Below are positions 42,280 through 52,009 of a stretch of 64,000 nucleotides of DNA, in pieces; the stretch's first letter is position 1; the number at the start of each line of letters is the position of its first letter. A program made the position numbers and the translations under genes. Below the pieces are notes generated by a model that was given only the letters and a program-made list of their open reading frames with translations, was not told the DNA's origin and did not search any database. The DNA is from Pseudomonas brassicacearum subsp. neoaurantiaca (GTDB lineage: Bacteria > Pseudomonadota > Gammaproteobacteria > Pseudomonadales > Pseudomonadaceae). The stretch is taken from positions 1 through 64,000 of the forward strand of contig NZ_VDLV01000008.1 of assembly GCF_013608025.1 (NCBI RefSeq), written 5' to 3'.

Positions 42280-43551
42280 ATGAGCTATGTGATCGACCGA
42301 CGCCTCAATGGCAAGAACAAGAGCACGGTAAACCGCCAGCGTTTTTTGCGGCGCTACCGTGATCACATCAAGAAAGCCGTCGAAGAGGCGGTCAGCCGGC
42401 GCTCCATTACCGACATGGAACACGGCGAACAAATCAGCATTCCCGGTCGCGACATCGACGAGCCGGTGCTTCATCATGGACGCGGCGGCAAACAGACCGT
42501 TGTGCACCCTGGAAACAAGGAGTTCACCAGTGGCGAGCACATTCCTCGCCCCCCGGGTGGAGGCGGCGGCAAAGGCCCCGGCAAGGCTGGCAATTCCGGC
42601 GAAGGCATGGACGAATTCGTGTTCCAGATTACCCAGGAGGAATTCCTTGAATTCATGTTCGAGGACCTGGAATTGCCGAACCTGGTCAAGCGCAACCTGA
42701 CCGGCACGGACACCTTCAAGACCGTGCGGGCCGGCATCAGCAACGAGGGCAACCCCTCCCGTATCAACATCATCCGCACCCTGCGCTCAGCCCACGCCCG
42801 ACGCATTGCCCTGTCAGGCAGCAGCCGGGCGAAACTGCGCGAAGCCAAGGAGGAACTGGCGCGCCTAAAGCGCGAGGAACCCGACAATTTCGGCGACATT
42901 CAGAACCTGGAAGCGGAAATCGAGAAACTCAGCGCGCGCATCCACCGCGTACCGTTCCTTGATACCTTCGACCTCAAGTACAACCTGCTGGTGAAACAGC
43001 CAAACCCCAGCTCCAAGGCCGTGATGTTCTGCCTCATGGACGTGTCCGGCTCCATGACCCAAGCAACCAAGGACATTGCCAAGCGCTTCTTCATCCTGTT
43101 GTACCTGTTCCTGAAGCGGAACTACGACAAGATCGATGTGGTATTCATCCGGCACCACACCAGCGCCCGGGAGGTCGACGAAGAAGAGTTTTTCTATTCA
43201 CGGGAAACCGGCGGCACCATTGTTTCCAGCGCCTTGAAGTTGATGCAGGAAATCATGGCCGCACGTTATCCAGCCAATGAATGGAATATCTATGCGGCGC
43301 AGGCGTCCGACGGTGATAACTGGAACGACGATTCGCCCATCTGCCGCGACATCTTGATCAACCAGATCATGCCGTTCGTCCAGTACTACACCTATGTGGA
43401 AATAACTCCACGGGAACATCAGGCCCTGTGGTACGAATACGAACGCATTGCCGAAGCCTTTTCCGACACGTTTGCCCAACAGCAACTGGTCTCGGCCGGG
43501 GATATCTACCCGGTCTTCCGTGAACTCTTCCAGCGCAGGTTAGTGACATGA
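42280..43551 (+). CDS. yeaH: YeaH family protein (DUF444, VWA-like)
   Basis: The 423-residue partner of PrkA. Visible are the N-terminal basic region [26 protein letters not shown], a Gly-rich linker ([20 protein letters not shown]), a coiled segment rich in Glu/Lys/Arg, and a von Willebrand A-type core with the metal-site-like [24 protein letters not shown]. The start ATG 42280 follows the intergenic repeat. The stop overlaps the spoVR start by four bases. Confidence 0.92.
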   Translation: MSYVIDRRLNGKNKSTVNRQRFLRRYRDHIKKAVEEAVSRRSITDMEHGEQISIPGRDIDEPVLHHGRGGKQTVVHPGNKEFTSGEHIPRPPGGGGGKGPGKAGNSGEGMDEFVFQITQEEFLEFMFEDLELPNLVKRNLTGTDTFKTVRAGISNEGNPSRINIIRTLRSAHARRIALSGSSRAKLREAKEELARLKREEPDNFGDIQNLEAEIEKLSARIHRVPFLDTFDLKYNLLVKQPNPSSKAVMFCLMDVSGSMTQATKDIAKRFFILLYLFLKRNYDKIDVVFIRHHTSAREVDEEEFFYSRETGGTIVSSALKLMQEIMAARYPANEWNIYAAQASDGDNWNDDSPICRDILINQIMPFVQYYTYVEITPREHQALWYEYERIAEAFSDTFAQQQLVSAGDIYPVFRELFQRRLVT

Positions 43552-45113
43552 CCGCCAAAAAAGAGCAGAAGCGCCAGCCCATCTCCACCGGTTCCGAATG
43601 GACATTCGAACTGATCCAGGCCTACGACCGCGAAATCAGCCGTATCGCGGACCGTTATGCCTTGGACACCTACCCGAACCAGATCGAAGTGATCACAGCC
43701 GAGCAGATGATGGACGCCTATGCGTCAGTCGGCATGCCGCTGGGCTATCACCACTGGTCCTATGGCAAACACTTTCTCAGTACGGAAAAATCCTATAGCC
43801 GGGGCCAAATGGGGTTGGCCTACGAAATCGTGATCAATTCCGACCCATGCATTGCCTACCTGATGGAAGAAAACACCATTTGCATGCAGGCCTTGGTGGT
43901 GGCGCATGCGTGCTATGGCCATAACAGCTTCTTCAAAGGCAACTATCTGTTCCGTACGTGGACCGATGCCAGCTCGATCATCGATTACCTGGTATTTGCC
44001 AAGCAGTACATCATGCAGTGCGAAGAGCGCCACGGCATCGACGCCGTGGAGGACTTGCTGGATTCCTGCCATGCCTTGATGAATTACGGCGTGGACCGCT
44101 ACAAGCGCCCCTATCCGATTTCCGCTGAAGAAGAGCGGCGCAGGCAGAAGGACAGGGAAGAACATCTGCAGAAGCAGATCAACGACCTATGGCGGACCAT
44201 CCCCAAGGGCGCGGATAAATACAGCGAGAAGGACAACGCGCGTTTCCCTGCCGAGCCTCAGGAAAACATCCTCTATTTCATCGAAAAGCATGCGCCGCTG
44301 CTGGAGCCTTGGCAGCGGGAAATTGTGCGGATCGTGCGCAAGATCGCCCAATATTTCTATCCGCAGCGCCAGACCCAGGTCATGAACGAGGGTTGGGCAA
44401 CGTTCTGGCACTACACGCTGATGAACGACCTGTATGACGAAGGCCTGGTCACCGACGGCTTCATGATGGAGTTCCTCACATCCCATACCAGCGTGGTGTT
44501 CCAGCCCGGCTTCGACAGCCCCTATTACAGCGGCATCAACCCTTATGCGTTGGGCTTTGCGATGTACCGCGACATCCGGCGGATGTGTGAAAACCCAACC
44601 GAAGAGGATCGACGCTGGTTTCCTGAGCTGGCCGGGTCGGATTGGTTATCCACGATCAAATTCGCGATGAGCAGTTTCAAGGATGAAAGCTTTATCCTGC
44701 AGTACCTTTCGCCCAAAGTGATTCGCGACCTGAAGCTATTCAGCATCCTTGACGATGATCAGAAAGACGACCTGCTGGTACCCGCCATACATGACGAAAG
44801 CGGTTATCGCATCATCCGTGAAACCCTGGCGGCGCAATACAACCTGGGCAATCGCGAGCCCAACGTGCAGATCTACAGCATCGACCGCCGCGGGGATCGC
44901 TCGCTGACGCTCCGTCATCAACAGCACAATCGCAAGCCACTGGGCGATTCGACCGATGAAGTCCTCAAGCACCTGCATCGCCTCTGGGGATTCGATATTC
45001 ACCTCGAAACCCTGCAAGGGGACCAAGTGATGAAAACCCACCACGTCCCTCCGCGAAACGAACAAGCCGAAGGAGACTATGGCCGCCTGGACTTGGCCGT
45101 CATACATCTTTGA
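43548..45113 (+). CDS. SpoVR family protein (YcgB)
   Basis: The 521-residue protein is of unknown molecular function and is needed for spore cortex formation in Bacillus; in Gram-negatives it accompanies PrkA and YeaH. Characteristic segments are [63 protein letters not shown] and [16 protein letters not shown]. Histidine-rich motifs suggest a metal site. Last gene of the stress operon. Confidence 0.92.
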   Translation: MTAKKEQKRQPISTGSEWTFELIQAYDREISRIADRYALDTYPNQIEVITAEQMMDAYASVGMPLGYHHWSYGKHFLSTEKSYSRGQMGLAYEIVINSDPCIAYLMEENTICMQALVVAHACYGHNSFFKGNYLFRTWTDASSIIDYLVFAKQYIMQCEERHGIDAVEDLLDSCHALMNYGVDRYKRPYPISAEEERRRQKDREEHLQKQINDLWRTIPKGADKYSEKDNARFPAEPQENILYFIEKHAPLLEPWQREIVRIVRKIAQYFYPQRQTQVMNEGWATFWHYTLMNDLYDEGLVTDGFMMEFLTSHTSVVFQPGFDSPYYSGINPYALGFAMYRDIRRMCENPTEEDRRWFPELAGSDWLSTIKFAMSSFKDESFILQYLSPKVIRDLKLFSILDDDQKDDLLVPAIHDESGYRIIRETLAAQYNLGNREPNVQIYSIDRRGDRSLTLRHQQHNRKPLGDSTDEVLKHLHRLWGFDIHLETLQGDQVMKTHHVPPRNEQAEGDYGRLDLAVIHL

Positions 45114-45177
45114 TACCGTTTTCGCCTCCGGCGGTCCGGCGTAAAGGTTTATCCTGTCGGCCCAACGGAGGTTTTTT

Positions 45178-46404
45178 ATGCAGATCTACAAAGTTGGCGG
45201 CGCCGTTCGCGACCGTCTCCTGGGCATTCCCGTCACTGACATTGACCGGGTGGTGGTGGGTGCCACCGCCGAGGAGATGCTCGCCAATGGCTTCCGCCCC
45301 GTAGGGGCTGATTTCCCGGTATTTCTTGACCCGAAGACGGGCGAGGAATATGCCCTCGCCCGCACGGAACGCAAGAGCGGCAGGGGTTATGGCGGCTTCG
45401 TGTTCCATGCCAGCCCCGAGGTGACGCTCGAACAAGACCTGATCCGCAGGGACCTGACAATCAACGCGATTGCCGAAGATGACCACGGCAATCTCATCGA
45501 TCCCTATCATGGCCAGCGTGATATCGAAGCACGCATGCTGCGTCACGTTTCCACGGCTTTCGCCGAAGATCCTCTCAGAGTCCTGCGTGTTGCTCGTTTT
45601 GCCGCGCGCTACGCCCCGCTGGGCTTCAAGGTTGCAGACGAGACTCTTGAGCTGATGCGGCAACTGAGCGGTTCAGGCGAGCTGGAAGCACTGACGGCCG
45701 AACGCAGTTGGAAAGAAATCTCCCGCGCGCTGATGGAAAGCCAGCCGCAGGTATTTATTCAAGTGCTTCGTGACTGTGATGCGCTCAAGGTCCTGATGCC
45801 CGAAGTCGACGCATTGTTCGGCGTACCACAACCCGAAGCCCATCATCCCGAAATCGACACCGGCGTTCATACCTTGGGCGTGCTGGAACAGTCAGCACGG
45901 TTCAAGCAGCCGCTGTCGGTCCGCTGGGCTTGCCTGCTGCATGATTTGGGAAAAGGCCTGACACCTGAACATGAATGGCCACGACACATCGCCCATGAGC
46001 ACACCGGACTGAAACTGATCAAAGCGGTCAACGAGCGTTTCAAGGCGCCCCGCGACTGTCAGGAATTGGCGCTACTGGTGGGCCAATACCACACCCATGG
46101 TCACCGCGCGCTGGAACTCAAGGCATCCACTTTGCTTGATCTGCTGCAGAGTTTCGATGTGTACCGGCGCCCCCAGCGCTTCGAGGAGTTCATTGCCGCA
46201 TGCGAGATGGATGCGCGAGGGCGCAAGGGGCTTGAAGAGCGAAGTTATCCACAGGCTGATTATCTGAGGGGCGCTGCGGCAGCGGCGCGCGCAGTGGCGG
46301 TGCAACCTTTGCTGGAGAAGGGCTTCAAGGGGCCGGAGCTGGGAGAGGCGATCAAGCGTGAGCGCCTCAGGGCACTGAAGGCCTACAAGGAAACGGCGAG
46401 CTGA
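45178..46404 (+). CDS. cca: Multifunctional CCA tRNA nucleotidyltransferase
   Basis: Adds and repairs the 3' CCA of tRNAs. The 408-residue class II enzyme has the N-terminal [13 protein letters not shown] motif, catalytic aspartates in [10 protein letters not shown], the [12 protein letters not shown] motif and the flexible [11 protein letters not shown] neck. A C-terminal HD domain carries VHTLGVLEQ and CLLHDLGKG, giving the phosphatase/phosphodiesterase activities of the long form. A perfect GGAGG precedes the ATG. Confidence 0.97.
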   Translation: MQIYKVGGAVRDRLLGIPVTDIDRVVVGATAEEMLANGFRPVGADFPVFLDPKTGEEYALARTERKSGRGYGGFVFHASPEVTLEQDLIRRDLTINAIAEDDHGNLIDPYHGQRDIEARMLRHVSTAFAEDPLRVLRVARFAARYAPLGFKVADETLELMRQLSGSGELEALTAERSWKEISRALMESQPQVFIQVLRDCDALKVLMPEVDALFGVPQPEAHHPEIDTGVHTLGVLEQSARFKQPLSVRWACLLHDLGKGLTPEHEWPRHIAHEHTGLKLIKAVNERFKAPRDCQELALLVGQYHTHGHRALELKASTLLDLLQSFDVYRRPQRFEEFIAACEMDARGRKGLEERSYPQADYLRGAAAAARAVAVQPLLEKGFKGPELGEAIKRERLRALKAYKETAS

Positions 46405-46428
46405 CGGGGTTCGTCAGTTTGCCTTTTT
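46400..46428 (+). terminator. Intrinsic terminator overlapping the cca stop codon
   Basis: The stem CTGACG/CGTCAG with a small loop starts within the cca stop codon and is followed by TTTGCCTTTTT. Confidence 0.75.
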
Positions 46429-46446
46429 GCTGGATGTTCCGTCGCC

Positions 46447-46540
46447 ATCGCGAGGAAGCCCCCACATTAAAATTTCAACGAGCACATAGCTTGTGTTCAA
46501 CCGAGATCCACTGTGGGAGCGAGCTTGCTCGCGATGACGG
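46447..46540. repeat. REP pair (class A) with one decayed arm
   Basis: The right arm (46511-46540) is an intact class A element with core GTGGGAGCGAGCTTGCTCGC. The left arm (about 46447-46466, ATCGCGAGGAAGCCCCCACA) is a mutated inverted copy with deletions. It lies between convergent cca and folK. Confidence 0.8.
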
Positions 46541-46548
46541 CAGCTGCC

Positions 46549-47067
46549 TCACAACAGATTCGACGGCGTAAGCGCCTGGCCTCGCCACTCGAAAGCCACC
46601 GGCGCCAGCACCTGGTCGATCTGCGCTTCTTCCCACAACGTGGCAAAGCTTTTACCCACACCGGGGTGAATCCGATCCGGCGCCATCAGCGACAACGGCC
46701 ACAGGACGAAGGCGTTCTTGAGAATTTCCGCGCGCGGAAGGATCAACCCATCGAAGTTGCCAACCTGTTCCCCATACAACAACACGTCGATATCCAGCGG
46801 CAGACCCTTGCGGTCCGGCGCATATCGGCCATTGTCGGCTTCGATGAACTTGAGGCGACGATCCAGCTCCATCAGCGGCAGGTCTGTGAAGGCCGACACG
46901 ACAAAATTGAAAAACGGCCCGCTCTTGATACCCACCGGCTGGCTTTCGAACACGGCTGAGCAACGCATATCGACCAGAAAACCGGCCAATGCCTCAAGCC
47001 CTGCGCACAAATGGGTTTCGCGCTCGATATTGCTGCCGAGCCCGAGGAAAACCTGTGTCAGCGACAT
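46549..47067 (-). CDS. folK: 2-amino-4-hydroxy-6-hydroxymethyldihydropteridine pyrophosphokinase
   Basis: Activates the pterin for folate synthesis. The 172-residue protein has the N-terminal VFLGLGSNIERE, the pterin segment FFNFVVSAFTDLPLMELDRRLKFIE and the signature GLPLDIDVLLYG. Its start overlaps the folB stop by ten bases, so the two folate genes are coupled. Confidence 0.95.
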   Translation of the reverse strand: MSLTQVFLGLGSNIERETHLCAGLEALAGFLVDMRCSAVFESQPVGIKSGPFFNFVVSAFTDLPLMELDRRLKFIEADNGRYAPDRKGLPLDIDVLLYGEQVGNFDGLILPRAEILKNAFVLWPLSLMAPDRIHPGVGKSFATLWEEAQIDQVLAPVAFEWRGQALTPSNLL

Positions 47068-47411
47068 CCGCGCTCGATCTCCACGCCAACCCCACTGGCA
47101 GCCGGAACGGCGCCAGGCTTGGTGACTTTCAGCCGCAGCCAGGTAATCTCGAACTCGTCCATGAGCTCCTTGGCCAAACGCTCTGCAAAGGTCTCGACCA
47201 ACTGGAACTGCGCCTGCTCCGCGAACGCCTGGATACGCGCCGAAACGCTGGCGTAATCGAGAGCCAGGGCAAGGTCGTCGCCTGCGGCAGCCGGGCGATT
47301 GTCCCAGGCGAAGCTCAGGTCAAGCCGCAGGCACTGTCGGATGCCTCGCTCCCAGTCGTAGGCACCGATTACCGTGTCGACTTCCAGGCCCTCGATAAAC
47401 ACTCTGTCCAA
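47058..47411 (-). CDS. folB: Dihydroneopterin aldolase
   Basis: Cleaves dihydroneopterin in folate synthesis. The 117-residue protein has [21 protein letters not shown] at the N terminus, DYASVSARI, and [15 protein letters not shown] place the start at TTG 47411, which lies eight bases after GGAG and gives the family length; an upstream start at 47435 would add eight residues of no family character. Divergent from plsY. Confidence 0.93.
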   Translation of the reverse strand: MDRVFIEGLEVDTVIGAYDWERGIRQCLRLDLSFAWDNRPAAAGDDLALALDYASVSARIQAFAEQAQFQLVETFAERLAKELMDEFEITWLRLKVTKPGAVPAASGVGVEIERGCR

Positions 47412-47485
47412 GCACTTTTCTCCGCAGCACGACAAGGGCGCAATGCGCCGTTAGAATCAGGGCGTCCTCGCCCGGAATGGTTAGC

Positions 47486-48055
47486 ATGTTTTGGTTACTG
47501 GCGATCCTCGCCTACCTGCTCGGCTCACTGTCCTTCGCCATTTTGCTCAGCCGCCTGACCGGTCGCCCGGACCCGCGAATGAGTGGCTCGGGCAATGCCG
47601 GCGCCACCAACATGCTGCGCCTGGCCGGACGCAAACTCGCCATCCTGACCCTGCTTGGCGACCTCTGCAAAGGTCTTGTCCCGGTATTGATCGCCAGCCT
47701 TGCAGGGCTCTCGTTGCAGCAACAGGCCTGGATCGGCGTTTGCGCCGTCATCGGCCACCTGTTCCCGCTGTACTTTCGCTTTCGTGGCGGCAAGGGTGTC
47801 GCCACCGCAGCCGGCATGCTGCTGGGTCTCTATCCCCCTGCCGCCCTGCTGGCTGTCTGCGCCTGGCTGCTGACCTTCTACCTGACTCGCACCAGTTCCC
47901 TGGCCTCGTTGATCGCCACGCCATTGACCCTGCCGTTGCTGGCCTGGCAAGAGCCGGCGGCCTTGCTGCCGATGACCGCGCTCGTCGCACTGATCGTCTG
48001 GCGCCACCGGGGCAATCTACGCGACCTGTTTGCCGGGCGCGAACGGCATTTTTAA
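47486..48055 (+). CDS. plsY: Glycerol-3-phosphate acyltransferase PlsY
   Basis: Inner-membrane acyltransferase using acyl-phosphate to acylate glycerol-3-phosphate, the first step of phospholipid synthesis. The 189-residue protein has several membrane segments and the three PlsY motifs: [29 protein letters not shown] and, near the end, [17 protein letters not shown] 47486 is better spaced from the upstream purine run than the ATG three codons earlier. Convergent with tsaD, eight bases apart. Confidence 0.95.
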   Translation: MFWLLAILAYLLGSLSFAILLSRLTGRPDPRMSGSGNAGATNMLRLAGRKLAILTLLGDLCKGLVPVLIASLAGLSLQQQAWIGVCAVIGHLFPLYFRFRGGKGVATAAGMLLGLYPPAALLAVCAWLLTFYLTRTSSLASLIATPLTLPLLAWQEPAALLPMTALVALIVWRHRGNLRDLFAGRERHF

Positions 48056-48063
48056 ATGACGCC

Positions 48064-49089
48064 TCACAGTGGCGCCAACTGCTCCATCGGCCAACGCGCC
48101 TGCACGCTGATCGCCAGGCTTTCCTGCTGGCCGGCCTGCAAACGCTGGCAGCCGGCATAAGCGATCATCGCGCCATTATCTGTGCAGAACTCCGGCCGAG
48201 CGTAGTAAACGTCGCCCTTCATGTCGCCGAGCATTTTTTCCAACGACAGCCGCAAGGCTTTGTTTGCACTCACCCCGCCGGCGATGACCAGGCGCTTGAG
48301 CCCAGCCTGCTTCAAGGCGCGCTTGCACTTGATGGTCAAAGTCTCCACCACGGCCTGCTGGAACGCCAGGGAGATGTCGCAACGGGCTTGCTCACTGTCG
48401 TCCCCGGCGCTAACGCACTGTTGCCAGGTATTCAACGCGAATGTTTTGAGGCCGCTGAAGCTGAAATCCAGTCCAGGTCGATCACACATCGGACGCGGAA
48501 AGACGAAACGTCCTTCGGCCCCTTGGGTTGCCAGCCGCGCGATCTCGGGTCCGCCCGGATAATTGAGGCCCATCATCTTCGCGGTCTTGTCGAAGGCTTC
48601 CCCGGCGGCATCGTCGAGCGACTCCCCCATCAGGGCGTACTGACCGATTCCGTCCACCCGGACAAGCTGTGTATGACCACCCGATACCAACAAAGCGACG
48701 AACGGAAACTCTGGCGGCTGCGGTTCCAGCATCGGCGCCAGCAGATGGCCTTCCATGTGGTGCACGCCCAGGGCCGGAATGCCCCAGGCAAAGGCCAGCG
48801 CCTGGGCACAGGAAGCGCCAACCAGCAGGGCACCGACCAGGCCCGGCCCGGCGGTATAGGCGATGGCATCGATTTCGGTCGGCACACAGCCGGCCTCGGC
48901 CAGGACCTGGCGGATCAAGGGCAGCATGCGCTTGACGTGATCACGGGACGCAAGCTCGGGCACCACGCCGCCATAGGCGCGGTGCAGGTCTATTTGACTG
49001 AACAAGGCGTCGGCCAGCAGGCCGCGCTCGCTGTCGTAGAGTGCGACGCCGGTTTCGTCGCAGGACGTTTCTAATCCCAGTACTAGCAT
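48064..49089 (-). CDS. tsaD: tRNA N6-adenosine threonylcarbamoyltransferase
   Basis: Catalytic partner of TsaB/TsaE/TsaC in t6A37 modification of ANN-decoding tRNAs. The 341-residue ASKHA-fold protein has [17 protein letters not shown], the iron-binding [12 protein letters not shown] histidines and [12 protein letters not shown]-terminal phosphate-site motifs are [14 protein letters not shown] and [13 protein letters not shown]. Divergent from rpsU, as in most gammaproteobacteria. Confidence 0.97.
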   Translation of the reverse strand: MLVLGLETSCDETGVALYDSERGLLADALFSQIDLHRAYGGVVPELASRDHVKRMLPLIRQVLAEAGCVPTEIDAIAYTAGPGLVGALLVGASCAQALAFAWGIPALGVHHMEGHLLAPMLEPQPPEFPFVALLVSGGHTQLVRVDGIGQYALMGESLDDAAGEAFDKTAKMMGLNYPGGPEIARLATQGAEGRFVFPRPMCDRPGLDFSFSGLKTFALNTWQQCVSAGDDSEQARCDISLAFQQAVVETLTIKCKRALKQAGLKRLVIAGGVSANKALRLSLEKMLGDMKGDVYYARPEFCTDNGAMIAYAGCQRLQAGQQESLAISVQARWPMEQLAPL

Positions 49090-49288
49090 GGGTTTGCGCC
49101 TTGTAGAGGCTGAATTCGAAGGCGCGCATAATAGTCGCCGCGTTGTGCCCCGACCAGCGGTTTTCGATCAGAGGCTTTGCATTCCGAGCGTTGAGGGGTT
49201 AACATCCGCAACCCTTAAAAACCGACGTCTTCAAGTGCTCTTTTGCCGCGAGGATGTTGACCCCGGTAATGAATGAAGGTAGCTCTGG

Positions 49289-49504
49289 ATGCCAGCCGTC
49301 AAAGTAAAAGAGAACGAACCCTTCGACGTAGCTCTGCGTCGTTTCAAGCGCTCCTGCGAAAAAGCCGGTGTTCTGGCTGAAGTTCGTAGCCGCGAATTCT
49401 ACGAGAAGCCGACTTCCGAGCGTAAGCGTAAAGCAGCAGCCGCTGTTAAGCGTCACGCCAAGAAAGTTCAGCGCGAACAGCGCCGCGCCGTACGTCTGTA
49501 CTAA
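49289..49504 (+). CDS. rpsU: 30S ribosomal protein S21
   Basis: A 71-residue basic ribosomal protein, with [20 protein letters not shown] at the N terminus and a very basic tail ending RRAVRLY. First gene of the rpsU-dnaG-rpoD macromolecular synthesis cluster. Confidence 0.98.
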
Positions 49505-49534
49505 TACACAGACGTCCGTCGCAAGCTTCTTGCC

Positions 49535-49558
49535 AAGCCCGGCCCTCAAGCCGGGCTT
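49535..49558 (+). terminator. Hairpin downstream of rpsU
   Basis: A nine-base-pair stem AAGCCCGGC/GCCGGGCTT with a six-base loop. Only a short TAT follows, so it may be an attenuator setting the ratio of rpsU to dnaG/rpoD message rather than a full stop. Confidence 0.6.
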
Positions 49559-49983
49559 ATGGCATTTGCGGAAAACGCTTGATGCTTCACTGTCAAAGCC
49601 GCAGACGCGACCTAGACAACCCGCTTCACCGCGTCAGACCTGGCTCTTTTGCCAGCGGTGCACGTCTCTTCTGACGAGCCTTCCAAGGCTACTGACGAGC
49701 ACACCCTGATTCCTCTAACGACGATCAGCCCAAGGCACCCGCTTGCGTGCCCGCTTGATGAGCTATCCGTGGCCAGACCGGCCGTTACCGGACTCAGCGC
49801 AACACATTCATACAGTCGAATACTGATAGTAATTAACGTCAGTGGATAATCGGCAGATACACTTCCCGACAGCAATGATGCAGACGACCCGGTCGAGCCA
49901 CCTGTTTTCCGTGCCTCAGAACCAGGAACCGATGACGCCTGCTGATCTCGGGCCTTATTTCGCGCAGTGATGATGAGAACGCC
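49559..49983 (+). other. 425-base gap between rpsU and dnaG without a gene
   Basis: No supported ORF on either strand; small frames (66-87 codons) lack ribosome sites and sensible composition. In P. aeruginosa a GatB/YqeY-family gene (PA0578) lies here. I find no remnant of its characteristic sequence. A mildly AT-rich stretch near 49800-49850 (ACTGATAGTAATTAACGTCAGT, with five-base inverted ends) could be part of a dnaG promoter or operator. Confidence 0.5.
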
Positions 49984-51942
49984 ATGGCCGGGCTAATTCC
50001 CCAGAGCTTTATTGACGACCTCCTGAACCGCACCGACATCGTCGACGTGGTCAGCTCTCGCCTGCAAATGAAGAAAGCGGGCAAGAATTACACGGCCTGC
50101 TGTCCGTTCCACAAAGAAAAAACCCCGTCCTTCAGCGTCAGCCCCGACAAGCAGTTCTACTACTGCTTTGGCTGCGGCGCGGGCGGCAACGCCCTCGGCT
50201 TCATCATGGACCACGACAACCTGGACTTCCCCCAGGCCGTCGAAGAATTGGCCAAAGCCGCCGGCATGGAAATCCCTCGCGAGGAAAGCGGTCGCCAGCA
50301 CAAGCCGCGCCAACCGACCGACTCGCCGCTTTATCCGCTGCTGACCGCCGCGGCTGATTTTTATCGCCAGGCCCTGAAAAGCCATCCGGCCCGCAAGGCG
50401 GCGGTGGATTATCTCAAGGGCCGCGGCCTGACCGGCGAAATCGCCCGGGATTTCGGCCTCGGCTTCGCCCCGCCCGGCTGGGACAATCTGTACAAGCACT
50501 TAAGCAGTGACACACTGCAGCAGCGCGCGATGATTGACGCCGGCCTGCTGGTCGAGAATGCCGAGACCGGCAAGCGCTACGACCGCTTCCGTGACCGCGT
50601 GATGTTTCCGATCCGCGATACGCGCGGGCGGATCATCGCCTTTGGCGGCCGGGTACTGGGCGACGACAAGCCCAAGTACCTGAACTCCCCGGAAACCCCG
50701 GTGTTCCATAAAGGCCAGGAGCTTTATGGCCTGTACGAAGCACGCAAGAACAACCGCAACCTCGACGAGATCATTGTCGTCGAAGGCTACATGGACGTCA
50801 TCGCCCTGGCGCAGCAAGGCTTGCGCAACGCCGTCGCGACCTTGGGCACGGCCACCAGCGAAGAACACATGAAACGCCTGTTTCGCGTCGTGCCGAGCGT
50901 GCTGTTCTGCTTCGACGGCGACCAGGCCGGGCGCAATGCCGCCTGGCGTGCGCTGGAGGCAACGCTGCCATGCTTGCAGGACGGACGACGCGCACGCTTT
51001 CTATTCCTGCCCGAGGGCGAAGACCCGGATACCCTGGTGCGTTCCGAGGGCACCGATGCATTTCGTGCACGGATCAACCAGCACGCGCAGCCGCTGGCCG
51101 ATTATTTTTTCCAGCAACTGACCGAAGAAGCCGATCCGCGCTCCCTCGAAGGCAAGGCGCACATGGCCACCCTCGCGGCGCCGCTGATCGACAAGGTGCC
51201 AGGCGCCAACCTGCGCACGCTCATGCGTCAACGCCTGAGCGAAATCACCGGCCTCAACAACGAAGCGATGAACCAGCTGGCGCACAGCGCGCCTCAGGAA
51301 GCGCCGCCAGCGTATGACCCGGGCATCGACTATGACGCGATGCCGGATTTCGCCGACTATCATCAACCTCAGCAGGATTACGCTCCTCAGCAGGAATGGA
51401 CGCCGAAAAAAACCGCCGGTGGCGGCAAGAAATGGGACAAGAAACCCTGGGACAAGAACGGCAAGCGCGGCGATCGCGACCAGCCACGTGCCCCGCGCGT
51501 GCCGGCCGCCGTCGAACCACCAACACTGGCCGCCTTGCGCACCTTGCTGCATCACCCGCAACTGGCTGAGAAAGTGGAGGACGCCGGGCACTTCGCCGCC
51601 GAGGACCACAGCAACACACAATTGCTGGTGGCGCTCCTTGAAGCCGTGCAGAAGAACCCCAAGCTAAACTCATTCCAGTTGATCGCGCGGTGGCACGGCA
51701 CCGAGCAAGGGCGCCTGTTGAAGGCGCTGGCCGAGAAGGAATGGCTGATAGAGGGAGACAACCTTGAACAACAGTTTTTCGACACCATTACTAGCTTGTC
51801 CGCCCGCCAACGCGAGCGAAACCTGGAACAACTTCTGCGCAAAGCTCGCCAGAGCGAGTTGACCAGCGAAGAGAAAAACCAATTGCGGGATTTACTCAGC
51901 CGCAATGTTTGCGCATCAAACCCGACCTCAACTGGCGCGTGA
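49984..51942 (+). CDS. dnaG: DNA primase
   Basis: Synthesises RNA primers at the replication fork. The 652-residue protein has the N-terminal zinc-binding domain (CPFHKEKTPSFSVSPDKQFYYCFGCG) and the TOPRIM polymerase core (IIVVEGYMDVIALAQ, LFCFDGDQAGRNAAWRA, FLPEGEDPDTLV). A long hydrophilic linker is rich in Gln, Lys, Gly and Asp (around residues 440-505), and a C-terminal helicase-interaction domain follows. Start ATG 49984 (MAGLIPQSFIDDLL). Confidence 0.97.
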   Translation: MAGLIPQSFIDDLLNRTDIVDVVSSRLQMKKAGKNYTACCPFHKEKTPSFSVSPDKQFYYCFGCGAGGNALGFIMDHDNLDFPQAVEELAKAAGMEIPREESGRQHKPRQPTDSPLYPLLTAAADFYRQALKSHPARKAAVDYLKGRGLTGEIARDFGLGFAPPGWDNLYKHLSSDTLQQRAMIDAGLLVENAETGKRYDRFRDRVMFPIRDTRGRIIAFGGRVLGDDKPKYLNSPETPVFHKGQELYGLYEARKNNRNLDEIIVVEGYMDVIALAQQGLRNAVATLGTATSEEHMKRLFRVVPSVLFCFDGDQAGRNAAWRALEATLPCLQDGRRARFLFLPEGEDPDTLVRSEGTDAFRARINQHAQPLADYFFQQLTEEADPRSLEGKAHMATLAAPLIDKVPGANLRTLMRQRLSEITGLNNEAMNQLAHSAPQEAPPAYDPGIDYDAMPDFADYHQPQQDYAPQQEWTPKKTAGGGKKWDKKPWDKNGKRGDRDQPRAPRVPAAVEPPTLAALRTLLHHPQLAEKVEDAGHFAAEDHSNTQLLVALLEAVQKNPKLNSFQLIARWHGTEQGRLLKALAEKEWLIEGDNLEQQFFDTITSLSARQRERNLEQLLRKARQSELTSEEKNQLRDLLSRNVCASNPTSTGA

Positions 51943-51956
51943 GGTCACAGCTCAGG

Positions 51957-51962
51957 TATAAT
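51957..51962 (+). promoter_or_regulatory. Candidate -10 element of an rpoD promoter
   Basis: A perfect TATAAT lies 47 bases before the rpoD start. There is no clear TTGACA at the usual distance, so the -35 is weak or a different sigma factor contributes. Confidence 0.45.
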
Positions 51963-52009
51963 CCTCGGCTTGTTTTTTGCCCGCCAAGACCTTCAGTGGA
52001 TAGGGTGTT

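Noticed and set aside
49612..49875. 87-codon ORF in the rpsU-dnaG gap
   Set aside because: No ribosome-binding site and no similarity in character to the expected YqeY family.
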